The notes beneath the pieces were generated by a model. It worked only from the letters and a program-made list of their open reading frames with translations, had not been told where the DNA came from and did no database searches. The position numbers and the translations under genes were made by a program. A DNA stretch of 64,000 nucleotides from Kribbella pratensis (GTDB lineage: Bacteria; Actinomycetota; Actinomycetes; Propionibacteriales; Kribbellaceae). Below, piece after piece: positions 16,382 to 24,302 of the stretch. The number at the start of each line of letters is the position of its first letter. The first letter of the stretch is position 1. The DNA is taken from positions 538,511 through 602,510 of the forward strand of contig NZ_SODU01000005.1 in NCBI RefSeq assembly GCF_004366075.1, written 5' to 3'.

Positions 16382-19300
16382 GCGAGCCGGCTTTCGCCAT
16401 CTATCCCATCCCGATCGCTGCCTACAGCACCGAGGTACGGCGGCCGTTCGCGTCGATCCCCGCCGAGGACGACGCCAAGGCGATCGCTGACCTGCTCACG
16501 CCGTACGGCGGGGTCGTACACCACTGGACCGACTCCCAGCCGAACGCCGAGTGGGTGAAGCAGGAACTGGGCGCTTGGGCCGGGCGTGACGGGCCGCGGA
16601 GTTCGGTCCTCCTCTGGGTGGGCCATGGCGAGTCGGACACGGAGGATGCCTGGCTGGCGTCGTACAACAGCACGCAGCACATGAAGGGCTCCGGCCACCA
16701 CGCGGAGGAACTGGCGACCCACCTGGCGGACGAATGGGCCGGCCGCAGCGATGACCCCGGGGCATGGGCGCTGGTCGTCATCGAGGCCTGCGGCGCGGAG
16801 CGGTTCGTCCAACTGCTCGCGGCGAAGATCCTGTCCACGACGAATCCGGCGAAACGCTTCGCGCTGCTCGGTGGCGGCGGCACCGGATCAGGCTTCCTCA
16901 AGGCGGTGCCGAAGGCGCTGGAACTGGCGTTGAAGTCCTTCACGGCCAACGACGAGGTGATCCGGGTGGCCGACCTGGTCGGCCGGACGGAAGGCTTTCT
17001 GGCGTTCGGCTTCGCGATCCCGATCGGGCTCGGCCCGGCCCGGCCGCTCGTCCCGCCACCGCGGCCGCTCCTCGCCGGCGTCACCGCCACCCAGGACGTG
17101 TATCTCGAGCTGGAGGCATTCCTTGCCGGTCTGCCGACGGATCAGCGCAAGTTCTTCGTGCCCAAGGCGCAGGGGGCAGAGCTCGGTGAGCCGACCTGGT
17201 ACTTCGAGGGACGCGGCCGCGAGCAACGGCAAATTTCCGAGTGGCTGCGCACAACTGGTTCCGGGCTGCTCGCCGTCACCGGGCCGGCCGGCTCGGGCAA
17301 GTCCGCCGTCCTGGGCAACCTCGTCGTACACAGCAACCCGTCACTGCGCGAGTTGCTGATCCGCGCCAGTCAGGTCAAGCAGCTGGCCGCACCGGAGCAG
17401 CCGCCGGACGACGTCTTCGATGCCACGGTCCTGCTCACCGGTCTGACGACCACCGAGATGGTCAACCGGCTGAACGCCGATCTCCGGGGGGAGCAGGATG
17501 CCTCCACCACGCTCGACGGCCTACTGACAGCGGTCGAGGGCCGCACGGTCATGGTCGATGCGCTGGACGAGGCCCAGGACCCGCTCGCGGCAGCCGCTGT
17601 ACTGCGGCAGTTGTCCGAGGTCCCCGGCTGCCGGATCGTCGTCGGCACCCGCCGTTCGACCAGCGAAGGCCCTGACCTGTTGGAGCCGGTGGACACGAAC
17701 CTGCTCGACCATCTCCAGCCGGCGGGCACCGTGACGGTCGACCTCGATGCCGACGCGGTGACGAGGTACGTCGAGCATCGGTTGAACTCGCTGCCGATCG
17801 ACACGGGCACCGCGGCCGCGGCCGCGCGCAGCGTCGGCGCGCACAAGAGGCACTTCCTCCATGCCAGGCTGGCTGTGCACGAGATCCTCGCCCGGCCCGA
17901 GTTGCTGACCGCTGAGGCGCGGCCCGAGCTCGCAGACCTGTTGGCGCAGGACCATCGTGGTTTGTTCGCGACCGCGGTAGAGCGGCTGACAGTTGCCGAC
18001 CGCAGCTTCCGTCCGTTGCTGGAAGCCCTTGCCCATGCCCGCGGCCGGGGTCTGCCCCGGGCCGACGGCATCTGGGCCACAGCCGCTGGAGCGTTCACGC
18101 CAAGCCCGCCCGGCGAGGCCGATCTCGACAACCTGCTGGTTGCGGCGGCGCCGTACGTCATGCTCGACGGGGAGCACGGTCAAAGCACGTACCGGCTGGC
18201 CCACCAGACGTTCGTGGAGCACTTCCACGCGCAACCGTCGTACGCCGCCGGCCACCGGCGGATCGCGCGAGCGCTGGCCGGGCGGCAGCGGTCGGCGACG
18301 GACGGTTGGGCGGACGCGAACTTCTACCCGGTTCGCTACCTCGCCGAGCATCTGGTGGTTGACGCGGACCGGATCGCACCGGCTTCCGAGGCGGTCGTCG
18401 ACCTGGTGACCGATGCCGGCTGGCTGACCCGCGCGGTCGGCCTGCTGGGCGTCGACCAGACCGACGCGGTCATCACCGCGGCCAAGGCCGTGATCGAACA
18501 GAACGCGTCGCGCGACGACGCGACGGTGACCAGGTTCCAGACCGTTGACGTGATGGAACGGGCCCTCCGCCGGAGCCGGACCGCTCTCACTCGCGACCCC
18601 ACCCAGCTCGCGGGTCAGTTGCACGCCCGGCTGAAGGAGTTCCCCGGCCCCTCGATGACCGGGCTGGGCGATGCGGTCGGCCGACTCGCGACCGTGCCTT
18701 GGCTGCGGATGGTCGAGGGCAGCCTCGACTGGAGAGCAGATCTCGAGTCGACCTACAGCACTACCGGCAAGGTCCGTGGTCTCGGCTTCGGCCACGTCGA
18801 CGACCGGCCCGTGGTCGCGATCGCGGTCGACACCCGGATCGAGTTGTGGGATCCGCGGACCGGCGTACCGGATGTCATGTCGATGATCGCGCTCGAGCAC
18901 CGCGCGACCGCCGTGGCGATGTCCGTCATCGATGGTCGCCCGGTCGTGGTCACCTCGGCCGGGTACGACCGGATCCTCGAGGTATGGGACGCCCGCACCA
19001 AGGAACGCATCGCCGCGGCGGACGTCGGCCTCGGTCACGCCATCGGGGTCGGCCGGGTCGACGGGCGGCTGGTCATCGCCGGTGTCGACATCGACCGCAC
19101 GCCGAGGATGGTCGACGCCGTGACCTTGCAGCCGTTCGACGTTCCACCGGCGCTCGAGGCCCTCGACGTTCGTGGCTTCGGGATCGAGGACGACGGCGCG
19201 CTGGTGCTGCTGGCCGTGCAGGACGAGCCGGTCCCGGACCGCGCCCATCGCATTCTGCTGATCAATCCCGCCGATAGCCGCGAGGTCTGGCGGACCGCTC

Positions 19301-20286
19301 CGATCCAGTTCGACGGCGGCAGTCTGCTGGACGTCATGGCCGGGGCCCGGATCGGCGCGCCGTTCGTGGTCGTCGCGGGGATCGGGAACCACCTGCATTG
19401 GTTCACCGAACGGCACGCGCACGTCGAGGAGTCGCCGTACGACGAGCGTGCTCGGGCCATCGCGATCGGCGTGGTCGGCGGACATCCGATCGTCGCTGCG
19501 GCGCCCGACTACGACGACACTGCCCTGGTGCAGTTGCAGCAATTCAGGTTCAGCACGGGCCGCACCAGTGCGAACCTCTCGCGGCTCCGCAACGACACCG
19601 CCGAGCAGTGGCGCTACGACCGGTTCGTGCCGACAGCTGTCCCCGAGGAACTCGGCAAACAGCCGCGGCGACACGAGTCCCGCGGTCGGCCGCTGGACCT
19701 GGATCGGCCGGAGGGCTGGCCGCAGTCGGTCGCGGCGACCGGTGAGGTGGACGGCGTGCCGGTGATCGCGACGGGATCGGTCGAGGGCGCCGTCTGGGTC
19801 TGGGACCGGCGGACCCTGTCTCCCGACCATCGGGAAGGCGAGCGTCCGCGCGCGATCGCGGGGCCGTTCGTCGAGCTGCCGTCGTACGTTCTCGAGCAGG
19901 GCTGGAACCTGCTGTACGCCAAGCCGAACCTGGAGCAGGCCACCTCTGTGGCCTTGGGCAACCTTCCCGGGTACGGCGGGGTCGTCGCCGTGGCCTGCGG
20001 CGGGCGGGCTCGGGTGTACACGATCACGGACGGGAAGCGGATCGAGAGTCCGGCGGACCGCGCGTCAGCGGTCCAGTGTGTGGCAGTCGGATCGCTCAAC
20101 ACGCGGACCGTGCTGGTCACCGGGTCGACCGGCGGCAACGTCGCGGTCTGGGATCCGGCAGCGGGCACCCGGGTCGCCGGGCTGTACGTCGACGACCCGA
20201 TCACGCAGCTGGCCGTCGATTCCGGCCGGATCCTGCTCCGGACCGCCACCCACGGCGACTACGCCCTCGAACTCAAGGAGCCGTGA
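16378..20286 (+). CDS. Caspase-like / STAND NTPase / beta-propeller protein
   Basis: The ATG at 16378 overlaps the LCAT stop and gives 1302 residues. Residues 1-230 form a caspase-like (peptidase C14) domain with the His83 (LLWVGHGES) and Cys138 (VVIEACGAE) dyad in correct order. Residues 275-500 are a STAND/NACHT-type NTPase with P-loop GPAGSGKS (302-309) and Walker B VMVDALDEA (391-399). A helical region follows (about 500-780). The remainder (about 790-1302) has degenerate WD40-type blades such as VDGRPVVVTSAGYD with VWDARTK and VATGSTGGNVAVWD. In this class the propeller senses a signal, the NTPase oligomerises and the peptidase is released. The partner LCAT enzyme is a plausible substrate or co-effector. 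Its 3' end overlaps the convergent VOC gene by 14 bp. Confidence 0.88.
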   Translation: MSEPAFAIYPIPIAAYSTEVRRPFASIPAEDDAKAIADLLTPYGGVVHHWTDSQPNAEWVKQELGAWAGRDGPRSSVLLWVGHGESDTEDAWLASYNSTQHMKGSGHHAEELATHLADEWAGRSDDPGAWALVVIEACGAERFVQLLAAKILSTTNPAKRFALLGGGGTGSGFLKAVPKALELALKSFTANDEVIRVADLVGRTEGFLAFGFAIPIGLGPARPLVPPPRPLLAGVTATQDVYLELEAFLAGLPTDQRKFFVPKAQGAELGEPTWYFEGRGREQRQISEWLRTTGSGLLAVTGPAGSGKSAVLGNLVVHSNPSLRELLIRASQVKQLAAPEQPPDDVFDATVLLTGLTTTEMVNRLNADLRGEQDASTTLDGLLTAVEGRTVMVDALDEAQDPLAAAAVLRQLSEVPGCRIVVGTRRSTSEGPDLLEPVDTNLLDHLQPAGTVTVDLDADAVTRYVEHRLNSLPIDTGTAAAAARSVGAHKRHFLHARLAVHEILARPELLTAEARPELADLLAQDHRGLFATAVERLTVADRSFRPLLEALAHARGRGLPRADGIWATAAGAFTPSPPGEADLDNLLVAAAPYVMLDGEHGQSTYRLAHQTFVEHFHAQPSYAAGHRRIARALAGRQRSATDGWADANFYPVRYLAEHLVVDADRIAPASEAVVDLVTDAGWLTRAVGLLGVDQTDAVITAAKAVIEQNASRDDATVTRFQTVDVMERALRRSRTALTRDPTQLAGQLHARLKEFPGPSMTGLGDAVGRLATVPWLRMVEGSLDWRADLESTYSTTGKVRGLGFGHVDDRPVVAIAVDTRIELWDPRTGVPDVMSMIALEHRATAVAMSVIDGRPVVVTSAGYDRILEVWDARTKERIAAADVGLGHAIGVGRVDGRLVIAGVDIDRTPRMVDAVTLQPFDVPPALEALDVRGFGIEDDGALVLLAVQDEPVPDRAHRILLINPADSREVWRTAPIQFDGGSLLDVMAGARIGAPFVVVAGIGNHLHWFTERHAHVEESPYDERARAIAIGVVGGHPIVAAAPDYDDTALVQLQQFRFSTGRTSANLSRLRNDTAEQWRYDRFVPTAVPEELGKQPRRHESRGRPLDLDRPEGWPQSVAATGEVDGVPVIATGSVEGAVWVWDRRTLSPDHREGERPRAIAGPFVELPSYVLEQGWNLLYAKPNLEQATSVALGNLPGYGGVVAVACGGRARVYTITDGKRIESPADRASAVQCVAVGSLNTRTVLVTGSTGGNVAVWDPAAGTRVAGLYVDDPITQLAVDSGRILLRTATHGDYALELKEP

Positions 20287-20656
20287 CCATCCAGAGGTGT
20301 CCGTCGGGGTCGGTGAACGTGGTCATGTAGGCCCACAGCCTCTGAGCCGGTGCCGTCACCTGTACCGCCCCGGCCGCGACGGCCTTGGCAGCCGCTGCGT
20401 CGACAGCCTCTTGACTATCGACCTCCATGGTGAGGACGCACTCGCTCTGGCCATAGGGCGCGGCCGGCTGATCACCCAGTACCCAGCCGAAGCCTTCGGT
20501 CGGGATCAGCATCATCCTGACGTCGTCGGCCAGCTGGAACTGCAGCGGTTCGGGGATGCCGTCCTCGTCCGGTTCTCCGACCGGTGTCAGGCCCAGCGCC
20601 TCCTGGTAGAAGGCGTACGAGCGCGGCCGGTCCTCGATCGGGAGGCAGATGATCAT
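20273..20656 (-). CDS. VOC-family (glyoxalase/bleomycin-resistance fold) protein
   Basis: A 127-residue single VOC module with paired beta-alpha-beta-beta-beta units: it starts MIICLPIEDRPRSYAFYQEALGL and ends YMTTFTDPDGHLWMVTAP. VOC proteins are metal-dependent lyases, dioxygenases or drug-binding proteins, and the function here is open. The ATG overlaps the stop of the upstream mycothiol-type gene as ATGA, so the two are made together. The end overlaps the convergent caspase-STAND gene by 14 bp. The operon promoter resembles that of the nearby ECF42 sigma pair. Confidence 0.85.
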   Translation of the reverse strand: MIICLPIEDRPRSYAFYQEALGLTPVGEPDEDGIPEPLQFQLADDVRMMLIPTEGFGWVLGDQPAAPYGQSECVLTMEVDSQEAVDAAAAKAVAAGAVQVTAPAQRLWAYMTTFTDPDGHLWMVTAP

Positions 20657-21282
20657 CGGGTCACTCCAGTGGTGAAGCGGTCGGCGTCGCGACCGGAGAG
20701 GTGGTTGGGTGGGAGGCTACGGCCGCTGAGGACCAGCAGCAGGTCCTGTGCCGTGCCGGCGAGCGGAACGCCGGCGCCGTAGGTCCAGTTGAGGTCGGTG
20801 GCCTGCAGTTGGACATCGGTCAGGTCGACACCGAAGTACTTGATCTGGCGTGGTTTCATCGCGTCGAAGATGATGCGCAGCCGCTCGGACGGCACCTGAC
20901 GATCGATGCCCAGTGCAACGGTCACGTCGAGACCGTGCACCACGTCGTGCGACAACGCACCCGCATAGCCGCCACCAGGCGGTTTCCACGGGTGGTTGAT
21001 GTTCTGGCGCAGACACTCGACCAGCTGCGCCGGCGTCAGGTCCGCCGCATCCTGCCGGGCCTGCCGGTCGGCGTACCGGTTGAAGTTGCCGCCGGACCGG
21101 ACCATCCCGGCCAGGAACCGCGGCATCGAGATCCGGTACGGCATGGTGATGTGCGCGACCAACTCGCGCACCCGCCAGCCGGCACACAGCGTCGGCTCGT
21201 CCCAGGCTTCTGGTTGCAGCCCGGCCAGCACCCCCGCCAGCTCGGACCGCTCGTGCGCTACAGCACTCCTGATATCCGTCAT
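20653..21282 (-). CDS. Maleylpyruvate isomerase-fold, mycothiol-dependent-type enzyme
   Basis: The 209-residue protein starts RSAVAHERSELAGVLAGLQPEAWDEPTLCAGWRVRELVAHIT, the hallmark of the actinobacterial maleylpyruvate isomerase/DinB-like family (TIGR03083). It has a four-helix bundle with the first metal ligand in the VAHI segment and a second set in SHDVVHGLDV. Family members use mycothiol and a divalent metal in isomerase or transferase reactions. The ATG at 21280-21282 follows the putative -10 element so closely that the mRNA may be leaderless. It is the first gene of a two-gene operon with the VOC protein. Confidence 0.85.
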   Translation of the reverse strand: MTDIRSAVAHERSELAGVLAGLQPEAWDEPTLCAGWRVRELVAHITMPYRISMPRFLAGMVRSGGNFNRYADRQARQDAADLTPAQLVECLRQNINHPWKPPGGGYAGALSHDVVHGLDVTVALGIDRQVPSERLRIIFDAMKPRQIKYFGVDLTDVQLQATDLNWTYGAGVPLAGTAQDLLLVLSGRSLPPNHLSGRDADRFTTGVTR

Positions 21283-21319
21283 ACCCCACCGACGAACGAC
21301 TCAGGCGCGCACAGACACC
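21283..21319 (-). promoter_or_regulatory. Putative ECF42-type promoter of the enzyme/VOC operon
   Basis: On the minus strand it reads GGTGTCTGT, 12 variable bases, then CGTTCGTCGGTGGGGT, ending at the base before the ATG. The same blocks with the same 12-bp gap occur at 25848-25884 in front of the DGPF/ECF42 sigma operon. TGTCTG and CGTCGG are 17 bp apart, a normal ECF -35/-10 spacing. Confidence 0.7.
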
Positions 21320-21358
21320 TCCGCACAATCAAACGCTGATCACGAGCGTTGCGAGTGC

Positions 21359-21661
21359 TCAGGGCGACGTGGAGTTGTTGATATCGCCTGCCGCCTGCTG
21401 GACCGAAGCACCCTCGCCCGCGACCACAGTCTGAATCACGTGTGGTGCAGTCGGCCGTGGGTCCGACGGCGGTGTCCGGGCCTCGGCCTTCCGCACGTCC
21501 CTGCGGCGCTGCCACTCGGACAACGCGCCACCGAGCGCCGTCAGCACGACTGTCGCGATCCAGGCCCAAGGGTGGTGCCGTCCGTCGGTGGCAAGGTTCA
21601 CCGCGATCGCGATCGCTGTCGCCACCGTCGTGGCAGCCGACGTCAGAATCCATCCGCGCAT
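21359..21661 (-). CDS. Small membrane protein with C-terminal amyloid-like signalling motif
   Basis: A 100-residue protein started at the ATG 21659-21661, which has a strong GAGGAGGG ribosome site; an ATG-started longer frame upstream lacks one. Two membrane helices are predicted by eye (about 3-23 and 33-48), joined by a short charged loop. A basic linker and a proline-rich stretch follow, then the C-terminal tail VVAGEGASVQQAAGDINN (79-96). That tail resembles the NAKINQAGGDII motif at the N-terminus of the divergently encoded NB-ARC protein. Matching motifs on an NLR and on a small partner are the hallmark of bacterial amyloid signalling (BASS, RHIM-like) pairs. I infer a membrane-acting effector triggered by the NLR. 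Confidence 0.72.
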   Translation of the reverse strand: MRGWILTSAATTVATAIAIAVNLATDGRHHPWAWIATVVLTALGGALSEWQRRRDVRKAEARTPPSDPRPTAPHVIQTVVAGEGASVQQAAGDINNSTSP

Positions 21662-21756
21662 CTCAAGCCCTCCTCGTGCCGCGTCTCCCATCGTATCCGG
21701 ATGACACCGTTGCGTGATTGAATCTGGCGCTACAGCCTGGCCGCCGGAGGTGAAGC

Positions 21757-24273
21757 GTGGACGACGACCGACCGACGATCCGGCAGTGGGCGTACGCGGC
21801 ACCGAACGCCAAGATCAATCAGGCCGGCGGCGACATCATCGACATCACCATCGCCCCGAAAGACAGGCCCGGCCTCGTGTCGGTCGCGGCTCCCACTGGA
21901 CGGCTGCCGGAACACCTTCGCGGCCGGGACGAGATCTCGGCCGAGCTTCTGGAGAAGGTTGTCGATTCGCCGGGCCACGCAGTAGTCCTGCACGGAACGG
22001 GCGGTAGCGGAAAGAGCTCCCTCGCGCTGTGGCTCGCGAGCAAAGCCGCAGCCCAGCAGAGGCTCGTCTGGTGGGTGTCCGCGGACGACGCACAGACGTT
22101 GTCCGAGGGACTCCGTGAAGTGGCGATCCAGGCCAAAGCGAATCCGGAGAAAGTCGCCATGGCATGGGCCGGGTACGGCAGCGCGCCCGACGAGCTCTGG
22201 AGAGCGTTGAACGCTTTCACGGGCCGATGGGTGCTGATTCTGGACAACGCCGACGACCCCGACGTCCTGGCCGGGGCAGGTCGGCTCTCGGAGGGCAACG
22301 GCTGGCTCCGAACGCCTCGATCCGACCACGGGCTCGTCGTCGTCACCAGCCGGCAGGGCAGCCCACGGACCTGGCCACCAGGCACAATCCTTCGCCCGGT
22401 GACGTCGCTCGAGCCGGCCGACGCCGGCCAGGTGCTGATGGACCTGGCCGGATCGCGGGCGGGCAGCCCCACGGAGGCCGAACGCCTGGGGAAACGTCTT
22501 GGTGGCCTGCCTCTGGCACTGCGGCTCGCAGGCAGCTACCTGGCATCCAGCGACGAGCGGCTGCTGGTGCCAGGGGCCGAAACTCCGCAGACCTTTGCCG
22601 ACTACCTGGCCGCGCTCGACGAACGAGTCGGTGTGCTGGACGCTCTGCCAGGCGATCACGACGACCAGCGTCGAGAACGAGAGCTGATCTCCCGCACGTG
22701 GGAGTTGTCGCTCGACCTGCTGGAACGCCGCGGTCACCCGCTGGCACGCAAGTTGCTGCGGTTGCTGTCCTGTTTCGGTCAGGCGCCGGTTCCGGTGGAC
22801 ATGCTCGATGCGGAGCTGATGGCCGCGGCGCCGATGTGGGCGAAGATCACCCCGGAGTCCATCGCGCGGCTGCTCCCGGCCTTGCTCGACCTCGGTCTCG
22901 TCGATCGCGCCGAGCTCGACGGCCGGCAGGCGCTGAGCCTGCACCCTCTCGTCCGCGATACCAGCCGTCACCAGGCCGGTAGCGAGCTGGATGTAGACCA
23001 GCACATCTCCACAGTGGTCGAACTGCTCTCGGCCACGACCGACGGGTATGCGATGACGCCGCAGACGTGGCCTCGCTGGCAGGCCCTGGCGGCGCACGCC
23101 GAGTCCGCACTCGAGCTTTGCCGGGCGCAGCTCGACCAGGTCCCGCAGCCGGTCGTCGAGCGAGCGATCGCCATGGTTCGCCGAGCGGCAACATTTCGCA
23201 GGTACGTCCATGAAGCCGAGCAGGAAGCACTGGACGTCCGGGCGATCCTCGAGACGCAGCAACGAACATTGGGCGAACTGCACCCGGAGACACTCGCCAC
23301 CCGCGCGGACCTGGCCCTGTTGCGGACGTCGCCGGCCCAGGCGGAGGACGAGTTGCGGGAGGTTCTCGATGTTCAACGGCGCGTCCTGGGAGAGCGACAC
23401 GTCGACACACTGCGCACCCTGCACGCGCTGGCCGGACGCCGTCGTGATCGGGGCGAGTGGTCCGCCGCGGAGCAGACCTACCGGCACGCGCTGAAGATCC
23501 TCCGAGAGGATCACGGAACGGACTACGTCGGTACCTTGGCGGTCTGGCACGGACTCGCCCTCTCGCTGTCCAAGCAGGGCAGACTCGCGGAGGCGACGAC
23601 AGAGTTCCGCGCCGCACTGGCAGCCCATCGCAGGGTCCTGGGACCGGAGCACGACAGCACACTGATCACCTTGGACGGATACGCGACGGTGCTCGCGCAG
23701 CAGCCGGAGTCGGTCGACGCCGCGGAACAGGAGTTCCGCTCCCTCGTGGAGGTCTGCTCGCGGAAGGGAGGGGACACATCCGAGGCCACGCTGGCCGCAC
23801 GCCACGGTCTCGCGATCACGCTGCGACGCCAGGGCAGACATGCTGCCGCCAGAGCCGAATATCAAGCCGTCCTCGATCTTGCGCGGCCGCTCTGGGGTGA
23901 CGAGGATCCGCGAATCCTGGCCTGCCGGGCCAATCTCGCCGGGCTGGACGCGCTGATGGGCGACACCGCATCGGCCGGGACCGAACTGCGAGACGTGCTG
24001 GCGATCGAGCGCCGCATGTACGGCGATGCGCATCCGAGCACGCTGCGGACGCGACTGGACCTCGTGCCCCTGATCGCGCAGGCTGACAGGGCGGCCGCAG
24101 CCTCCGAAGCGAACGACTTCATCGACCTCGCGTCGAGGACGCTGGGCCGCGAGCATCCGATGGTGCAAGAGGCGCAGCTCCTGCGGCGCGCGTTGACACA
24201 GGTCCCGATGTCGCGTCGCGACAGGAGGCGACAGGAACGGGCTGCAGCACGCAACAACCGACGACGTCGCTGA
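21757..24273 (+). CDS. NB-ARC / TPR STAND NTPase (bacterial NLR-like)
   Basis: The 838-residue protein starts at GTG 21757 behind GGAGGTGA. Residues 14-30 carry the short motif PNAKINQAGGDIIDI instead of a folded effector domain. The NB-ARC NTPase follows, with P-loop GTGGSGKSS (80-88), Walker B WVLILDNADD (157-166), a VVVTSR sensor and GGLPLALRLAGS (248-259). A winged-helix/ARC2 region lies around 280-420, and TPR repeats at about 480-815 contain the LGxxHPxTL pattern of Kinesin-light-chain-type repeats (LGELHPETLATR, YGDAHPSTLRTR). A basic tail ends the protein. It is divergent from the membrane protein with the matching motif, 95 bp away. I infer a sensor that nucleates its partner on activation. 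Confidence 0.9.
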   Translation: MDDDRPTIRQWAYAAPNAKINQAGGDIIDITIAPKDRPGLVSVAAPTGRLPEHLRGRDEISAELLEKVVDSPGHAVVLHGTGGSGKSSLALWLASKAAAQQRLVWWVSADDAQTLSEGLREVAIQAKANPEKVAMAWAGYGSAPDELWRALNAFTGRWVLILDNADDPDVLAGAGRLSEGNGWLRTPRSDHGLVVVTSRQGSPRTWPPGTILRPVTSLEPADAGQVLMDLAGSRAGSPTEAERLGKRLGGLPLALRLAGSYLASSDERLLVPGAETPQTFADYLAALDERVGVLDALPGDHDDQRRERELISRTWELSLDLLERRGHPLARKLLRLLSCFGQAPVPVDMLDAELMAAAPMWAKITPESIARLLPALLDLGLVDRAELDGRQALSLHPLVRDTSRHQAGSELDVDQHISTVVELLSATTDGYAMTPQTWPRWQALAAHAESALELCRAQLDQVPQPVVERAIAMVRRAATFRRYVHEAEQEALDVRAILETQQRTLGELHPETLATRADLALLRTSPAQAEDELREVLDVQRRVLGERHVDTLRTLHALAGRRRDRGEWSAAEQTYRHALKILREDHGTDYVGTLAVWHGLALSLSKQGRLAEATTEFRAALAAHRRVLGPEHDSTLITLDGYATVLAQQPESVDAAEQEFRSLVEVCSRKGGDTSEATLAARHGLAITLRRQGRHAAARAEYQAVLDLARPLWGDEDPRILACRANLAGLDALMGDTASAGTELRDVLAIERRMYGDAHPSTLRTRLDLVPLIAQADRAAAASEANDFIDLASRTLGREHPMVQEAQLLRRALTQVPMSRRDRRRQERAAARNNRRRR

Positions 24274-24302
24274 CGCCGGCTCATCGACGGAGTGCGTACT
24301 GC

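Noticed and set aside
17521..19830. A 769-codon frame opposite the caspase-STAND gene
   Set aside because: No recognisable motif; the plus strand has P-loop, Walker B and propeller repeats.
21730..24168. An 812-codon frame opposite the NB-ARC gene
   Set aside because: Composition is that of a GC-rich antisense frame, with no domain, and the plus strand has clear NB-ARC and TPR motifs.
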